Below are positions 1-9,200 of a DNA stretch of 21,572 nt, piece after piece. The stretch is from a virus: the IMG/VR virus record IMGVR_UViG_3300027861_000222, positions 1 to 21,572 of that record; one strand, given 5' to 3'. Both the position numbers and the translations under genes were made by a program. How positions within the stretch are numbered: position 1 is the first letter of the stretch; the number at the start of each line of letters is the position of its first letter. Under the pieces are notes generated by a model. That model worked only from the letters and a program-made list of their open reading frames with translations, searched no databases and was not told where the DNA came from.

Positions 1-423
1 ACAGGATGGAACTCAGACGAGCAGATGGAGGTTGCCGGGATAGACGTGTTCTTCCCGTATATGGGCGACCAAGAACTGACTGTTCGCTGGTATAAAGACC
101 GGAATCCGGAGGCTGTTGGCTCGAGAACATTCGCCCTTGACCAGTTTGGAACAGCTGCACAGAAAACAGAGAACACAGATCTCACTACGCTGGTTGGCTG
201 GGCTGACGACCCAGTCGACCCTGACGACACAACAACGTACAAGAACTGGGGAGAGGGAAAGTGGAATGGCCGCAGACAGTTGTTCCAACGGCTTGTCTTC
301 CCAGAGACTGTTGTTTGTCGTGAAATAGAGATTGAGTTTGAGAATGGCAACGAGAAGGAGCCGTTCATGCTTGACGGGTTCGTTTTATGGCGAGCAAGCA
401 AGGGCTCTGAGAGGCAACGGTAA
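1..423 (+). CDS. C-terminal part of a phage tail/neck-type structural protein (5' partial)
   Basis: The reading frame is open from the first base, so this is the end of a longer protein; the first in-frame Met at position 25 is probably not the start. The visible 140 residues are rich in beta-strand pattern and aromatic residues, with no signal peptide or membrane segment. The ending, with alternating hydrophobic residues followed by a DGFVLW segment, resembles the final strands of large beta-rich phage tail or neck proteins that precede fibre genes. The stop overlaps the next start (TAATG at 421-425), consistent with one late operon. The structural role is inferred mostly from context; I do not recognise a named family. 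The missing N-terminal part would decide whether this is a beta-propeller type tail protein. Confidence 0.6.
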   Translation, partial: TGWNSDEQMEVAGIDVFFPYMGDQELTVRWYKDRNPEAVGSRTFALDQFGTAAQKTENTDLTTLVGWADDPVDPDDTTTYKNWGEGKWNGRRQLFQRLVFPETVVCREIEIEFENGNEKEPFMLDGFVLWRASKGSERQR

Positions 424-683
424 TGTCCTGGGAAGGTCGCGATGAAGACGATCAGGCGGCAGTAAGGACTACTCTTGCCACAAGCGAAGCCATGCTTTCC
501 AGGTTGAGGAGAGCTGTTAGCAGGTCCAACCTGGGCGGGTCAGGGTCATGGCCGCTTTCAAAAAGGGCCTCGCATTGCCTTCGCCTTCTCGGAGGAGGAG
601 GCTCTGTTTCGGTCGACAGTCCAAGATCTGTCCGCAGGGCCATTACGATTATAGAGAACTACAAGCCTTCGGCGGGTCCATAG
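423..683 (+). CDS. Small hypothetical protein in the structural operon
   Basis: An 86-residue protein whose ATG overlaps the preceding stop (TAATG). A GAGAGG sequence at 409-414 lies about 8 bases upstream, a good ribosome binding site. The N-terminal third is acidic, the middle is Arg/Ser rich (about residues 25-45), and a GGGGS stretch follows. There is no membrane segment or recognisable motif. It is collinear with its neighbours and separated from the next gene by one base, so it is very likely expressed. Its function is unknown; position suggests a minor virion or assembly protein, which is inference only. Two other frames are open across the same stretch, but only this one has the stop/start coupling and the ribosome binding site. 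Confidence 0.6.
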   Translation: MSWEGRDEDDQAAVRTTLATSEAMLSRLRRAVSRSNLGGSGSWPLSKRASHCLRLLGGGGSVSVDSPRSVRRAITIIENYKPSAGP

Positions 684-684
684 A

Positions 685-1425
685 ATGTACTACAGGAAGG
701 GTTTTTATCCTCGACCAGGACAGGCTGACGTTCCAGACGATTTGTGGGCTGAGTTCCAGCGTATTCGCGGACACATGTCCACTATTGACCAAAACAACGT
801 GGACAGGGAGACCCTGACTCCGATTAAGATCGTCCCTCCAACGGACCTTGAGCACAACGGAACATCTGACATCGTCGACCAGCACGGCGAGTTTCTATAC
901 AAAACCTCAGTCGCATCGTCTTTGGCCGAAAAGAACATCGCCAAGCGGGCTATTAGATGGCGAGACCTTGGAAAGTACGGCCTAACCCTAAAAGCCCAGT
1001 CCAGAGGCGATGGTCCTTGGATAGTGGGCGCGTCTATTGACTTTGGCGCATACAGAACAAGCGACGGAACGTCTGTGAACGATTCAGCAGGACCGTACCT
1101 AGGGGGTGGCCCGCAAAACCACGACAGGGCGAATGTTTACTTGAGGATAAAGAGCTCTCAAGACGGGCTTTCCGTTGCTGAGGGTGTTGGCGGAATCAGT
1201 CACACAGTGTTTGGCGCCTCCGTTGCGGTTGTGACCACTGTCATCGCTCGCGGTGGACAGATACAGTTTTCGCCGTCAATTAAGTACAGGGAGCTTAGTC
1301 GGGGCACGGGGTCGCTTGACGAAGCCGCAGGAGGCGGGACGGGGGATGCTGACATCCCTGGTGACTCAGGGTGGGGTGTCCGGATTCTCAAGGCAAACAT
1401 CTTTGCTTTTGCGTTGTATCGATAA
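685..1425 (+). CDS. Fibre-like virion protein, first of three related genes
   Basis: A 246-residue, beta-rich soluble protein with no signal peptide. An N-terminal helix (about residues 18-32) leads into an N-N-V-D-R-E-T-L segment around residues 37-45. This is the kind of short docking or coiled element seen ahead of beta domains in phage fibres. The C-terminal part carries an HTV motif at H173 and ends in a strongly hydrophobic last strand (ANIFAFALYR). The next two genes show the same order: docking segment, beta domain, HTV motif, hydrophobic final strand. A Gly-rich loop lies at about residues 212-225. The start lies one base after the previous stop and the gene ends in a TAATG overlap. 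I infer a tail or head fibre/appendage role; no enzyme motif is visible. Confidence 0.6.
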   Translation: MYYRKGFYPRPGQADVPDDLWAEFQRIRGHMSTIDQNNVDRETLTPIKIVPPTDLEHNGTSDIVDQHGEFLYKTSVASSLAEKNIAKRAIRWRDLGKYGLTLKAQSRGDGPWIVGASIDFGAYRTSDGTSVNDSAGPYLGGGPQNHDRANVYLRIKSSQDGLSVAEGVGGISHTVFGASVAVVTTVIARGGQIQFSPSIKYRELSRGTGSLDEAAGGGTGDADIPGDSGWGVRILKANIFAFALYR

Positions 1426-2036
1426 TGTCAGTCTTTATCTACACCTCAGACTTCAGAGAGAAGGACGGAGAGGTCCTCTCGTCGCTAGACATCTCAAAAA
1501 ACATCGAGGACATGCGGGACGCCGCGAATGAGCTTACTTGGAAAAACATCGAGGATGGCTCACTAGACACCTACCACCTCGCAGAAGGGAAGATGACGAA
1601 GTATGTGGGTGGTCACCACGTCTCGCTTGGCCCCGTAGTGGTCGGCGGTTCTGCGGCAATACCGCTTTCAAGCCTCTCGTTCCCGGCCTCCTCTGGAGAC
1701 GGAGTTTTTATTGTGGGCAGTGTCAATTATGATGGGATCAAGTCTGGCTCATCTGGCTCTAACCGCTCTAAGGTGACAATCGCCGCCTCGAGCGTCTCGC
1801 CATCTGGTGCCAGTTATAGCGAGGGATTGTTGAAACATACGCATGTGGACAACCCAGAGCAATACGGACAAGCTGGGATTGTATTTGCGTACCAAGCGAA
1901 GAACGGCGGAGAAGAGGGTTACGTGCATACCGTAAGCCTCTCTATTGATTTTGCTGGCGCGATACTCTTTCCGTCTGGGCATATCGAGGATACACCCCTT
2001 CGCGGGAGCCTTGTCGTGTTCGTGGTCCATAGATGA
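1425..2036 (+). CDS. Fibre-like virion protein, second of three related genes
   Basis: A 203-residue protein. The frame is open further upstream, but the ATG at 1425 overlaps the preceding stop (TAATG) and matches the coupling used throughout this operon, so it is chosen over 1371. An N-terminal helical stretch (residues 20-33) leads to W-K-N-I-E-D-G-S-L (about residues 35-43), like the 'NI.DGSI' docking segments that precede beta domains in many phage fibre proteins. The domain that follows is Ser/Gly rich and beta-patterned, with HTV at H168-V170 and a final strand GSLVVFVVHR. It is clearly similar in layout to its two neighbours. An appendage or receptor-binding role is inferred. The four-base ATGA overlap with the next gene implies translational coupling. 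Confidence 0.6.
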   Translation: MSVFIYTSDFREKDGEVLSSLDISKNIEDMRDAANELTWKNIEDGSLDTYHLAEGKMTKYVGGHHVSLGPVVVGGSAAIPLSSLSFPASSGDGVFIVGSVNYDGIKSGSSGSNRSKVTIAASSVSPSGASYSEGLLKHTHVDNPEQYGQAGIVFAYQAKNGGEEGYVHTVSLSIDFAGAILFPSGHIEDTPLRGSLVVFVVHR

Positions 2037-2905
2037 CAACCATTAACTTTACCGTGCCTCCGGGCATCTCTGACGGGTCTCCAGCAACGGCTGACGACGC
2101 ATCCTTTGCCTTTGACGCAATGGAAGGGCTCTTTCAGAGCGGCGTTCACGACAATAACTTTTCCAAGGATGCGGTGATCCGTGGTCAGAGCTTTCGCCAA
2201 AGCGCCCTGTCCGACGTGTTCTCGAGGAAGACCTCGTCAGAGCACTGGTCAGTTCTCCCAGGAACAGGGGACAAGTCTTTTGATGTTCCTGGCGGAGCGC
2301 TTAGGTTCCGCCTCAGGGCTCCTGCAGATGTCCTGGTCTTCTTCTCCGCTACCGTTCACCGGATAAATAGAAAACTCAACAAGAGCCCTGATGGAAAGGA
2401 GCAGGGTGGTTACGGGTTTTTCGCGTGGACATTTAACGCCCTGTGGGAGGGGTCTGACTCCGACCCAGGCAGCGAATACATTCAGGCCAGGTCACTTCTT
2501 AGGGGAAGGCTTGGGGCCTACGGCAGCAAGTTCGATGTATCGCGCGGCGTTTTCATGCCGTGGAAGATTAGTCCTATTGACGAGGGCGTTCCGGTAGATT
2601 TAGAGAAAACACGCATGGTCTCCCCGTCGCTTTCTAACGACGCAGGCCGACTTCAGGCTGGTTGGCACAACGTCAGGCACACGGTCAACTGGGAGCCCTT
2701 TGGGCTCGGCTTAAACGATAAAGACGCATGTTCTACGATGGTGATTGGAAATACAGAGCTTGTTGTTGTCGCCAATTACGGTAGGAAAGAGGATACACTC
2801 GCCTATGAAGCAACAGTTCCGCCGCCGATTGTTGTGGTTACGCAGGATTCGTCAGACTCAATCTCAGGAACTAAAATCATTTACGAGAAAATAAACCGAG
2901 GCTGA
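2033..2905 (+). CDS. Fibre-like virion protein, third of three related genes
   Basis: A 290-residue protein starting in an ATGA overlap with the previous gene. It has the same order of elements as the two proteins before it. An N-terminal helix is followed by a D-N-N-F-S-K-D-A-V segment (about residues 41-49), a beta domain (ALRFRLRAPADVLVFFSATV, about residues 86-105), an HTV motif at H216, and a hydrophobic strand TELVVVANYG. Unlike the others it extends about 35 residues beyond that strand, with a Pro/Val-rich stretch and a Ser/Asp-rich tail. No catalytic motif, membrane segment or signal peptide is seen. I infer a fibre or spike component, possibly assembling with the two upstream proteins. 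The stop overlaps the next start (TGATG). Confidence 0.6.
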   Translation: MTTINFTVPPGISDGSPATADDASFAFDAMEGLFQSGVHDNNFSKDAVIRGQSFRQSALSDVFSRKTSSEHWSVLPGTGDKSFDVPGGALRFRLRAPADVLVFFSATVHRINRKLNKSPDGKEQGGYGFFAWTFNALWEGSDSDPGSEYIQARSLLRGRLGAYGSKFDVSRGVFMPWKISPIDEGVPVDLEKTRMVSPSLSNDAGRLQAGWHNVRHTVNWEPFGLGLNDKDACSTMVIGNTELVVVANYGRKEDTLAYEATVPPPIVVVTQDSSDSISGTKIIYEKINRG

Positions 2906-3501
2906 TGGTTACTTCATACACAAAACCCATGGGGCCTTACGACACTGCATTTGAGGTGCAGTCCGGTCGTCTTGGCGAGGCTAGAAGGAAGGCAGAGTCT
3001 GCCCCCCTTGATTACTCGAGGCTAGGTGGCAGGGCTCTTGGTCAGCGAGGAGACATGCTCGCCTCTTTCGCTAAGGCAGCTCAGAATGTTTCACAGGACC
3101 GTCGAAGCGCCGACATGAACCGCACCATTTCTTGGGATAACGCCAGAATTAAAAAGCAGGCCCTTGTCGATAAACTGAAAGCAGAAAACATATCCAGCCT
3201 TGTCTCTACCGGAGGCAAGTTTGCTCAGGACCTTGCACGAAGGGGAGTCGACATAAGCACTCGCGAGATGGGCGTTGAGGACATCGGCACGATGTATGGG
3301 ATTGATCCAACAACCGAGGGCCCAAAGGCTAGAGCAGAGCGCGAGAGGCAGTTGTTCCAACTTCTTAACGAGAATCGGATCAGAGAGACTGAGGAAGGTT
3401 CTGGCAGATACCGATTCACGCCAGGCGGGGGATTTCAGGAGTTTCATAGGGGCCCCTATTGGTGGGAGAGCCCCTCCTCTACTGGAGGCTGGACTAGATA
3501 A
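2905..3501 (+). CDS. Predicted helical virion-associated protein upstream of the ejection-protein set
   Basis: A 198-residue protein with TGATG coupling to the preceding gene. The N-terminal two thirds are helical and rich in Arg, Ala and Gln (residues 20-155), with a heptad-like stretch around residues 70-95. The C-terminus is Gly, Pro and Trp rich (about residues 168-198). No membrane helix, signal peptide or catalytic motif is visible. It directly precedes three proteins that look like internal/ejection proteins and shares their Ala/Arg/Glu bias, so a minor internal virion or tail-tube assembly role is plausible. I do not recognise a family. Confidence 0.55.
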   Translation: MVTSYTKPMGPYDTAFEVQSGRLGEARRKAESAPLDYSRLGGRALGQRGDMLASFAKAAQNVSQDRRSADMNRTISWDNARIKKQALVDKLKAENISSLVSTGGKFAQDLARRGVDISTREMGVEDIGTMYGIDPTTEGPKARAERERQLFQLLNENRIRETEEGSGRYRFTPGGGFQEFHRGPYWWESPSSTGGWTR

Positions 3502-4103
3502 TGTTACTTACACAGATTGCAGCTGCAGACCAGTTCAAGAAGGCCAACATCGGCCTCTCCGACCAGGACTACTACGACAGGTTCATCGCCCCTTACGCAA
3601 AAGAGCGTTATCGACAGGCTATTGGCGAGGGCGGTGCCATGCAGAGGGGAGCGAAGAAGACGCAGGGCCAGCTCGTCTCAGCTCAGTTTGGCGGTCGAGA
3701 TACTTCCATGGGCCAGGCGGCGATAGGCTCAATGGCCCCCACCTTCAGAAAGGCAATGTCTGGAGTTATGGGCAGGGTCCAGCAGGACGTTGACAAGTGG
3801 GGCGCTCAGAAGATGATGGAGAGAAAGCAGGACGTGGCTAAGGCCCGAGAAACTGTTGAGCAGGTGAACAGGCTTGAGGCTGGACTGGCGGCGGCTATCC
3901 CGTATGCAGGCCAATACATCTCTGCAGGAACTGCTGCAGGAGGAGCCCTCATGGACGTGGGCGTGGGTGAGGCGATGCTGGCCGGAAACAAGCGCCCCCT
4001 TCGCACGGTTCAGTTCGGGCAAAACCCGTATGAGCAAGACTCTCCTGGCCTTAGTATGGGCGGCGGCGGAGTCTCCAACCTCTACAATCTTTCCTACGCT
4101 TAG
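3501..4103 (+). CDS. Putative small internal virion (ejection) protein, T7 gp14-like by size and order
   Basis: A 200-residue protein with TAATG coupling to its neighbour. The N-terminal half is charged and helical. An Ala/Gly-rich hydrophobic stretch follows at about residues 126-161, compatible with membrane insertion, and the tail is Gly/Asn/Tyr rich. T7 gp14 is a protein of about 200 residues that enters the outer membrane during DNA ejection and is encoded just before gp15 and gp16. Here the next genes encode 703 and 2194 residues, the same small-medium-large order. The assignment rests on length, hydrophobic segment and gene order, not on recognisable sequence identity. The alternative is an unrelated head-tail assembly protein. 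Confidence 0.5.
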   Translation: MLLTQIAAADQFKKANIGLSDQDYYDRFIAPYAKERYRQAIGEGGAMQRGAKKTQGQLVSAQFGGRDTSMGQAAIGSMAPTFRKAMSGVMGRVQQDVDKWGAQKMMERKQDVAKARETVEQVNRLEAGLAAAIPYAGQYISAGTAAGGALMDVGVGEAMLAGNKRPLRTVQFGQNPYEQDSPGLSMGGGGVSNLYNLSYA

Positions 4104-4112
4104 GGGCTTCTG

Positions 4113-6224
4113 ATGGCTAACGGGCACGACCTCTATCCGGGCAGTGGTTTGGCTGATGAACTAATCAGTGCAAACGCAATGCGCCCTTACGCCAATACCT
4201 TTAAGGACATTTACCAAGGCATGATGGAGGGCCGAAAGGTCGCTCTGGCAGAGAAGCAAGCGCGTGACATTGAGTACCAACGAAGGTTCATGCGGGAGGA
4301 GGCGCAGAGGAAGGCTAGGGAAGCCGCCTATCCGACATCTGGAGGCGGGACTACTGGTGGGGCTACTGGCTCTACTGGCGGGGCTGGCGGGACCGGCATC
4401 CTAAGCGGAGAGGTTGCTGGGGTTCCTTATTCAGTTCGTTCAGAATCAGACATACTTGCCGAGCTCCTTGCTCCAGGAACCGCTTCGCTTCAAAGCGCTC
4501 AGGTTGGCGATATGTTTAGCGACAAGGGTCTAATGGCCCGGATTGCCAGGGGGAAAGAGGAGGGCGTTGGTGACATTGGTGGCGGGTACGCAGGGCGGAA
4601 CATAACCCCCAGCGGCGAGCGCTTCGTAACCCCGGAAGCCTTGCGAATACCCGGCGCGGCCTCTCGCACTTTTGCTCCAGGCCCGCCTGCCGGCACAGAG
4701 CGGCGCGGTGAGCCCAGCGCGGACAAGTTCATGGCTAAGGTTGCTGGTATCGACGATAAGGCTAAGCAGGAAAGGATGGACACCACCCGTCTAATCCAAA
4801 GCCTTGTTAAGGGCGGTCTTATTCCCGAAGAGACTCTCTACTCTGGAACCCCAGAAGAAGCGGCTGAGGAGATCTCAAACCTTCTCGCTGGCCTATCCCC
4901 AGGAGTTCTGCAACAGCGCATTGAAAGCGTTGAGGGCTATGAGGGTGTTCCCATGGCTGACTTTGAACGCCTCAGGGCTAGGGCAGCGAAGATGAGTAGC
5001 CAGGAGCTCCAGGCAGCGAGGGGCGAGGCAAGAGCTAAGGGGGTTAAGGGAGCCCTTGCGGTCCTGAAGTCCGACCCTGTCTTTGCCGGCCTTTCTGACA
5101 AGGCCGCTTCGTACCTAGCAAACCTCCAGATGACCAACTTTGATCGCTTTAAGGAGTTCATGGGCGAGGCTGGGCAGACGTACAGGAAGGTTCTCGGGGA
5201 AGAGGGTGCTACGGCGCGGAACAATGCGGATAATGCGGTTCTGTGGACTAAGCGGGCAGACCGTCTCAGAGAGAACGAAGCCCGAACTGCAGCCCTCTCG
5301 ATAAAGTATTTCGAGAACGCGAGGCGGGAAAGAGACGCAGCCCTTAATGCCGAGATGGAGTCTGCGGAAAGCGCAGCGTCTGTGGCGGAGACGCAGTTCC
5401 AAGATGTTGCTCTTGTCGTTAGCGGAGACGGTGATCTTCAGAGCCAGCTGGAAACCGCCAAGAGACTGCGTCAAACGTCGACAAAGGAGGAGTTGCTAAA
5501 AATCCTTGTCGATGCAGATGTAGAGAACAAGGGCTTCCCTCCTGAGGAGGCAAGGAAAAGGGCTCAGATCGTCGTTGACTACCTTAGGCTCGACGTGGAA
5601 AGGGCGGTGCTTGCCAGTAAAGCTAAGGACCTTTCAAGCGACATCGACATTGTTCTGTCGGGTAAAAGCATCGAGCATCTGCAGTCGGAGGAAGTTAGGG
5701 GGATCGCTGAAAACTACTTTAAGGATGCGGAGGTTGCCGCACTCAAGGCGGAGGCAAAGGGTCCTGAGGACATGCGGTACGAGGAACAGATCGACGCTCG
5801 CATGGCAGGGTTTAAGAGCAGGGAGAGGATTGCAGAGGCCCGAAATGATGCCCGCGCCCTCACAGCCCAAGGAAGAAGAGCAGGCGGGCTGACTGAAGCC
5901 GAGGCTAGGTCCCTAGCGCAAACTGTCGGAGACGCCCTCGACCTTGACGACCCGCAAAGAGGCCTGCTTTTTGAGCTTTCAAAGACCCCTGCGGGAAGAA
6001 AGAAACTCCTACAGGAGGCCAACGTAGACAACCCAAGCGAGACCATCAGGATGTTGCAAGGGCTGGGTATGATTCCTTCTCGAACTGGCGGCGGGTCTAA
6101 TCAAGCAACTCCGTCTGAGCCACACGAGTGGGGGGTGACGACGAGGGGTGACGGGACGGTGTGGGAGATACCCTTGGGCAGGGACGGAAAACAAGACATG
6201 CGCTTCAGCCCCAGAAAAAAATAA
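4113..6224 (+). CDS. Putative mid-sized internal virion (ejection) protein, T7 gp15-like by size and order
   Basis: A 703-residue protein, close to the length of T7 gp15 (about 750). A charged N-terminal helix (residues 36-72) is followed by a low-complexity Gly/Thr linker at about residues 75-95. Residues from about 210 to 640 are almost continuously helical, rich in Ala, Glu, Arg and Lys, with no membrane segment and no Cys-rich or nucleotide-binding motif. Long helical composition fits the tube-forming ejection proteins of podoviruses. The C-terminus is short and basic (SPRKK). A TAGGGG sequence about 7 bases before the ATG may serve as ribosome binding site. It sits nine bases after the 200-residue gene and six before the 2194-residue gene. 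Function is inferred from composition and order. Confidence 0.5.
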   Translation: MANGHDLYPGSGLADELISANAMRPYANTFKDIYQGMMEGRKVALAEKQARDIEYQRRFMREEAQRKAREAAYPTSGGGTTGGATGSTGGAGGTGILSGEVAGVPYSVRSESDILAELLAPGTASLQSAQVGDMFSDKGLMARIARGKEEGVGDIGGGYAGRNITPSGERFVTPEALRIPGAASRTFAPGPPAGTERRGEPSADKFMAKVAGIDDKAKQERMDTTRLIQSLVKGGLIPEETLYSGTPEEAAEEISNLLAGLSPGVLQQRIESVEGYEGVPMADFERLRARAAKMSSQELQAARGEARAKGVKGALAVLKSDPVFAGLSDKAASYLANLQMTNFDRFKEFMGEAGQTYRKVLGEEGATARNNADNAVLWTKRADRLRENEARTAALSIKYFENARRERDAALNAEMESAESAASVAETQFQDVALVVSGDGDLQSQLETAKRLRQTSTKEELLKILVDADVENKGFPPEEARKRAQIVVDYLRLDVERAVLASKAKDLSSDIDIVLSGKSIEHLQSEEVRGIAENYFKDAEVAALKAEAKGPEDMRYEEQIDARMAGFKSRERIAEARNDARALTAQGRRAGGLTEAEARSLAQTVGDALDLDDPQRGLLFELSKTPAGRKKLLQEANVDNPSETIRMLQGLGMIPSRTGGGSNQATPSEPHEWGVTTRGDGTVWEIPLGRDGKQDMRFSPRKK

Positions 6225-6230
6225 CTGACC

Positions 6231-9200
6231 ATGGCAGTCAAGCGAGTTGACCCCTCAGAAGTTGATTGGAGCGGTGTAGACGCCGCCCCGTCCGACCAGA
6301 GGCAAATCAGTTCCTCAGAAGTTGATTGGAGCGGTGCAGACGAGCTCGCTGCGCCCGTAGACCAGCCACAGTACGAGATTGCCCCAGGAGCGAAACTCGA
6401 GTTTGCCGAACGAGCTGTTCTCGGCAAGGTGTTGGGCCAAGAAGGCTTGGGCAGTAAAGAGAAGTCTCGGCACATAGAAGACCTTCTCAAGAAAGACTCA
6501 AGGGGAGAGCAGTTTCTAGAGAGTGTTTCTCGATATAGGCCAGAGCCGGAAGGCGGCGCTTGGTGGCACCGGCCTCTAGAGCAACTTGCCGATGTTGTGG
6601 ACGTTGGCTTTACGGTTTTCGGAAAGAGTGTTGTTCGCCCGATACACGCTGAGGCCTCTGCTGAGGCGGACTTTAGCGCCCTTATGGGCAAGACGAATAA
6701 GGAGCGAAGCGACTTCCTGGGCAAGGTTCACGAGAAGGACGACGCAAGAGGGGCTTACGAAGAGATTGTCTTTGGGCTCAACCAGGCAGAAGACGCAAGA
6801 AATCGAATCAAGCGGATTGCCGCCGAAAACGGGTATGCGTATGGGGAGCGGCCTTTGGGCCCAACCGGCAGCGGCCTAATTCCCGGCGCACATGAAGTAG
6901 ATGTTTGGGCTAAGGGTTCCAGGCGCTCTCGTTCCGGCGTTTCTGGACTTTCGGAAGAGCATGCCAGCGAGATTCGGTCTCTTCAGCTGCAAATGCGAGA
7001 GGGGTTTACCTCTGCGGGGTCTGGAGGAAACAAACTGTCTCGGGCTTACTTCGACCCAAACCTTCCTGGCTTTAGCAACAACAGAAGCCCTTACGGTGGA
7101 GATGCGCCTCGACCGTGGGAGGGCCCTTCTGATGTCACTGAGAACATTCTTCGCGGCCTCATCGGGATGGACGATCCAGAAACCCTCGACAAGTCTAGAA
7201 AGTTCCTTCAAAAGGCATCCGGCTTAACTATCGACCTCCTTATGCCTGACTGGGCGATCTACAACGCAGAGCGCGGCGACTGGCTAACCACAAGCCGGCT
7301 TGGCGACAAGAAGTTGGAGATACTGAAAGAGAAGACCGGCGCAGACGTTCACCCGCTAGCCCTCATAAACCCGCTTGACAGCCTTATCGGGCTTGAGGCG
7401 CGCAAGAGGCTTAAGGCGGACAGGGACCGCAGGATAGAAGCGGGTGACTACAGGAGCGGTCTGTTTCTTTTTGAGGCGGCTACCATGCTCGGGCCAGACT
7501 TGGCGATGCCGAGGACTCCAAGGGTGCTGGTGACTCCCGCCGGCCGTCTTACTGAAAAGGGAGACCGCGCTGTTCGAGGAGTCCAAGAAAAGCACTTGGG
7601 CGACCTTGCCGAACACTACGCGGAGATCAGCGCTGCCCGCCTTGACGATGGCCTGGACATTATCCCAAGGCAGCAAGTCGAGGAGGGGTTAAACAAGCTC
7701 AGGGCAGACATTGACGGGGAGATTGCCAGAATTGGCGACGAGGCGCTGAGCGAGGGCAAGGCCATTTCTGGCTTTGACTTCAGCGATTCGATTCATCTTA
7801 CGGACGATGGAGTTGAGTTTATTGGCGGCAAGGCCAAGCCGGTTTACTCGTCTATTCAGGACGGGGCAAAGCCGCTTACCAGGAAAGAGATTCTTAATTC
7901 CGACGACATATTTGCCGGAAGAAAGTCTGGCTTCGCCAATGTTGTTGATGCGTCAAAGGACGTTGTTGCGGAAATAAAAGTAGCAATGACCTCAGGAGAG
8001 AGGCTCGTTCAAGTAACCCCGGAGATCAGAAAGAGCCTCAAGTTTGATACTTTTGGCGAGTGGGTCGTTGAGACTTCGAGCGGTGGGTACAGGGAACTAA
8101 GCCCTCGCGACCTCATCGGTCAAAACCAAGTCGCGTCTTTCGACAAACTTGGTACTAGATGGGGCACCGACGCCTCTTCGTTTATAAGGAAGTTTGACGA
8201 AGCCGCCTTTCATATCGACAAAAACACGGCCAACGCAGAGCAGAGGGCGCTCTACGGCTCCGCTTTGGAGATCCTGGGGGATCCATCTCCTGACACTGCA
8301 GAAGGGCTCCTGCTTCTCGACTCCCTGCGAGAGGCTATCCTGGACGGCCTCGACCTCGTGCCCCATTCAGCAAATGCCCCCGCAAGAGCGGCTGCTAGCC
8401 GGATTCGCGCCGCGCAGAAGGCGTCAAGCAAGGCGAAGGATCTTGCGAAGAAGGCTGCTAGCTCACAGTCCGACGAGCTCATTAGGGAGGCTGGTGTCGC
8501 AGCAGACATAGCGAATGGACTAGCCGCAGACGCACACGTTCACGCACTAATGGCAAACGCAAACAAGTCCCTTGCGGTTGAGTCGAGCGTTGCTCGCGCC
8601 GAACTAAGGACGGCAAATAAAAACGTCCTCGCTGCGGAGAGCGATCTGGCGAAGGTTAGGCAGCAAAGAGAAAGCGTTACCGGAAGGGCTCGCGCCGCTC
8701 TTAACGAAATGGACGACCAGAAGGCCTTCGCTGAAATAGCGGAGATGGATAGGAATGCGGCGGAACTTGCCTCCAAAGAGCTCGATGTCAGGATCGCAAG
8801 AGAGAAGGCGGATGTTGCCAGAGAGGCTTTCGAGGTGCTCGAGGAGTCTGTTCGCGCCCTGGAGAAGATGGGCGGGCCATCTCAAAAACTAAACCTCAAC
8901 GACCTCACAAGGCTCGCCGGCAAATACAAGACAGAATACAACCTCGCAGTAAAGGAAATCGAGGGTCTTTCCTCCACGAGAAACAGGTCTCTGGGGGTTG
9001 CTCAAAAGAAGATCTGGAAGCAGGCAGAGAAGGTTCCCCGACTCATGAAGGAGTCGGCAGAGAAGGCTGCTGCCGGGAGCAGGACTAGGTGGGCAGACCC
9101 TGCGGCCCTAGAGGCGCCCTCTGCCGACCGATTGCTGACGGACATGGTTGTTGGGGCCAGAGAGGCGCAAAGAGAAGCAGGCAGGCTTACCGCTAAGGTT

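Noticed and set aside
6231-8370. Possible transglycosylase or lysozyme domain at the start of the giant protein, as in T7 gp16
   Set aside because: I could not find the expected catalytic Glu-Ser context or GxxQ-type pattern, so no enzymatic activity is claimed.
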